Shown piece after piece: positions 4,626-5,956 of a stretch of DNA of 5,956 nt. The stretch is from Chroococcidiopsidaceae cyanobacterium CP_BM_RX_35 (GTDB taxonomy: Bacteria > Cyanobacteriota > Cyanobacteriia > Cyanobacteriales > Chroococcidiopsidaceae), in the NCBI GenBank assembly GCA_019242465.1, contig JAFAVL010000746.1, positions 1-5,956 on the forward strand. Direction: 5' to 3'. The stretch's first letter is position 1. The number at the start of each line of letters is the position of its first letter. The notes beneath the pieces were generated by a model. It saw nothing but the letters and a program-made list of their open reading frames with translations, had not been told where the DNA came from and did not search any database. The position numbers and the translations under genes are program-made.

Positions 4626-5537
4626 TTGGTCCCTCTGATAACAATGTATGGACGATTTCCCGTTGATTTGCTGAGCCGACAGCAACTAGAAGAGTACCTC
4701 AATACGCTGACTCACCTGTCTTATACTACTCATAATCGCCATCAGACCATTATCCAATCTCTGTTGAATTTCGCTGTAGAGCAAGGATATCTCGCAGCCA
4801 ACCCGCTCGCTCGTCTGAAGCGACGCAAGCCCAATCGCGACAAAGGAGAGCATAGCAGCGATGAAGTCATCCGCTATCTGACACCGCAACAGCTTTCTCG
4901 ACTCTACAGTTTATTAGAACCCAACTCCCGTCTACATACCCTGGTACTACTGCTGCATCGGACGGGAGTCAGAATTGCCGAAGCTTTAGCACTAAATCTT
5001 GAGGGGATTAACAGGAGCGAGTACAAATTTCAGGTTGTGGGCAAGGGCAATAAGCAACGTTGGTGTTTCTATAGTGATGATGTGGCCCAAGTATTAGACA
5101 AGTATCTCAAATTTTATAGACACCATGGGACTCCAGCTTTGTTTACTGCTCAACAGCCGCTCACAATGAAAGTCAGCCGTCTATCATATCGTACTGCCCA
5201 TGCTGATTGGAGCGAGGTAATTCAACAAAGTCAAGAACTGAAAGGGTTTCGTCTTCATGACCTCAGACATACTTTTGCTACAGAGCGCGTAGGACTGATG
5301 GGGATCGAGGAGCTGAGAGCGTTAATGGGACATACTAGTATTCAGACGACATTACGCTATCAGCAAGTTACATCTTTGTGTGAGATTCATAGACATCATT
5401 TCAATGGTAAGGTTTTCTCAGTCCTGAGAAACAGCCCCCAAAATGGAACAGAAAATCAAGATGCGCCTGCGATGGGTCGAGATGTATCAACAGACCCAGA
5501 ACGCCGGGCTAGTTTGTCGTCGGTGCGGTATCTCTAG
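4626..5537 (+). CDS. Tyrosine recombinase/integrase, 5' end lost, 3' end fused to IS DNA
   Basis: A site-specific recombinase with every catalytic residue, numbered from TTG 4626: R116 (TGVRIAEAL), K140 (VVGKGNKQR), H211 and R214 (HDLRHTFAT), H236 (LMGHTSIQTT) and nucleophile Y245 (LRYQQ). The N-terminal SAM-like DNA-binding domain is recognisable (LEEYLNTLTHLSYTTHNRH...NPLARL). The family-like frame continues upstream to 4598 (STIKSYELTLVP), exactly where the MITE-like repeat ends, so about 10-20 native residues and the original start are gone. TTG 4626 or ATG 4644 would be substitute starts. About 30 C-terminal residues from 5443 on overlap the IS481-like transposase in another frame and are probably not native. 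Its orientation, divergent from tnpA, suggests a TnpI-like cointegrate resolvase of a Tn3 element; a XerC-like or genomic-island integrase is the alternative. Confidence 0.82.
   Translation: MVPLITMYGRFPVDLLSRQQLEEYLNTLTHLSYTTHNRHQTIIQSLLNFAVEQGYLAANPLARLKRRKPNRDKGEHSSDEVIRYLTPQQLSRLYSLLEPNSRLHTLVLLLHRTGVRIAEALALNLEGINRSEYKFQVVGKGNKQRWCFYSDDVAQVLDKYLKFYRHHGTPALFTAQQPLTMKVSRLSYRTAHADWSEVIQQSQELKGFRLHDLRHTFATERVGLMGIEELRALMGHTSIQTTLRYQQVTSLCEIHRHHFNGKVFSVLRNSPQNGTENQDAPAMGRDVSTDPERRASLSSVRYL
5414..5431. repeat. Perfect 8-bp inverted repeat near IS481-like start
   Basis: TTTCTCAG-tc-CTGAGAAA lies just upstream of the IS transposase ATG, inside the recombinase reading frame. It may be an operator or mark the area where the insertion end meets the recombinase gene. 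Without the other end of the IS, the terminal repeat cannot be defined. Confidence 0.35.
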
Positions 5538-5956
5538 ACCCACTCTTCGTAAATGGATACGTCGTTACGAGCAGTTAGGATTAGAGGGACTCAAAGATCA
5601 GAGCCGTCGTCCTAAATCTTGTGCTCCCAAGAAGGTACTAGAGCAACAAAAAGCATGGATTCTGGAACTAAGAGCCAAACGCAAGTTAGGGGCAAGACGA
5701 ATCCAAAGTGAACTGTTACGACTGCATAGATTTTCCTTGTCATTGGCAACTATCCATAAGGTATTAACAACGGCAAATGTCAAACCCTTGAAAGCGACGC
5801 GGCGCTTAAGAAAAGGTAAGCACCGTTATCAAAAAGACATTCCAGCTCTCGCGAGTGCAGATGGATGTTTGTAAGATTGGACCCAAACTCTATCAGTATA
5901 CAGCTATCGACAACTGTACTCGCTTCAAAGTCATCAGGCTCTATCCCAACAAAACG
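5443..5956 (+). pseudogene. IS481-like transposase, frameshifted and cut by window edge
   Basis: The N-terminus is a helix-turn-helix of the HTH_29 kind (MRLRWVEMYQQTQNAGLVC, then CGISRPTLRKWIRRY and GLEGLKDQSRRP). A second helical domain follows (KLGARRIQSELLRLHRFSLS...IHKVL), then the link to an rve/DDE catalytic core. Frame 1 stops at 5874. The core continues in the +1 frame from about 5852 as RVQMDVCKIGPKLYQYTAID and on through NCTRFKVIRLYPNKT to the window end. Dropping one G near 5851 gives HRYQKDIPAL-RVQMDVCKI, the spacing the family shows, so a one-base insertion probably broke the gene just before its first catalytic Asp. ATG 5461 is an alternative start. Family: IS481 most likely, from the QMD...YQYTAID pattern. 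Confidence 0.8.

Noticed and set aside
5831..5836. AAAAAG as a programmed -1 frameshift site in the IS481-like gene
   Set aside because: The catalytic frame needs a +1 shift, not -1, and family-like residues (DIP) continue past the A-run before the frame change.
1..5956. CRISPR array, or a cas12-type system around tnpB
   Set aside because: No regularly spaced direct repeats were seen. The nuclease has TnpB size and IS-end context, not that of a Cas effector.

Overview
The window looks like cyanobacterial chromosome. A HIP1 octamer (GCGATCGC) lies inside the first gene. The first two genes are the CheA-CheW-REC hybrid kinase and CheW pair common in filamentous cyanobacteria. The TnpB protein also looks, from memory, like the cyanobacterial branch of its family. 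Species cannot be named from this sequence.

Layout. (1) 1-2092: the C-terminal part of a CheA-type hybrid kinase, then a CheW-like adaptor 5 nt downstream, closed by a strong stem-loop. This is the end of a chemotaxis-like or phototaxis/motility signalling operon. (2) 2093-2564: a spacer with a small unrecognised 69-residue ORF. A leader region with overlapping mini-ORFs precedes it, and two mutually exclusive GC-rich stems follow it. (3) 2565-4420: remains of a Tn3-family transposon whose tnpA lies on the minus strand. Only about 150 C-terminal codons of tnpA survive, in two pieces (4334-4420 and 2631-2993). A TnpB-only IS200/IS605-type element (IS1341-like, 2994-4333) sits between them. Deleting exactly that element rejoins the two pieces in frame as ...GIIQGA|VNKSEAFN..., so both element ends can be placed to within about 2 nt. 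(4) 4421-4597: a 177-bp MITE-like element with perfect 17-bp terminal inverted repeats. It separates tnpA, which stops abruptly at its left edge, from a tyrosine recombinase whose first codons are missing at its right edge. The flanks are therefore probably a deletion junction. (5) 4598-about 5440: the tyrosine recombinase with all catalytic residues, possibly the TnpI-like resolvase of the same Tn3 element. (6) About 5440-5956: the start of an IS481-like transposase that overlaps the recombinase C-terminus, carries a frameshift, and runs off the window.

How the parts relate. The chemotaxis pair is an intact functional unit, apart from its truncation by the window edge. Everything downstream is a nest of mobile elements inserted into one another. 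The most interesting point concerns the TnpB element. Its predicted omega-RNA guide, read from the DNA just past its right end, would be tnpA sequence. The TTCAC at its left edge is the predicted TAM. The nuclease would therefore be addressed to uninterrupted copies of the Tn3 transposase gene it occupies. No CRISPR array, tRNA or rRNA was seen.
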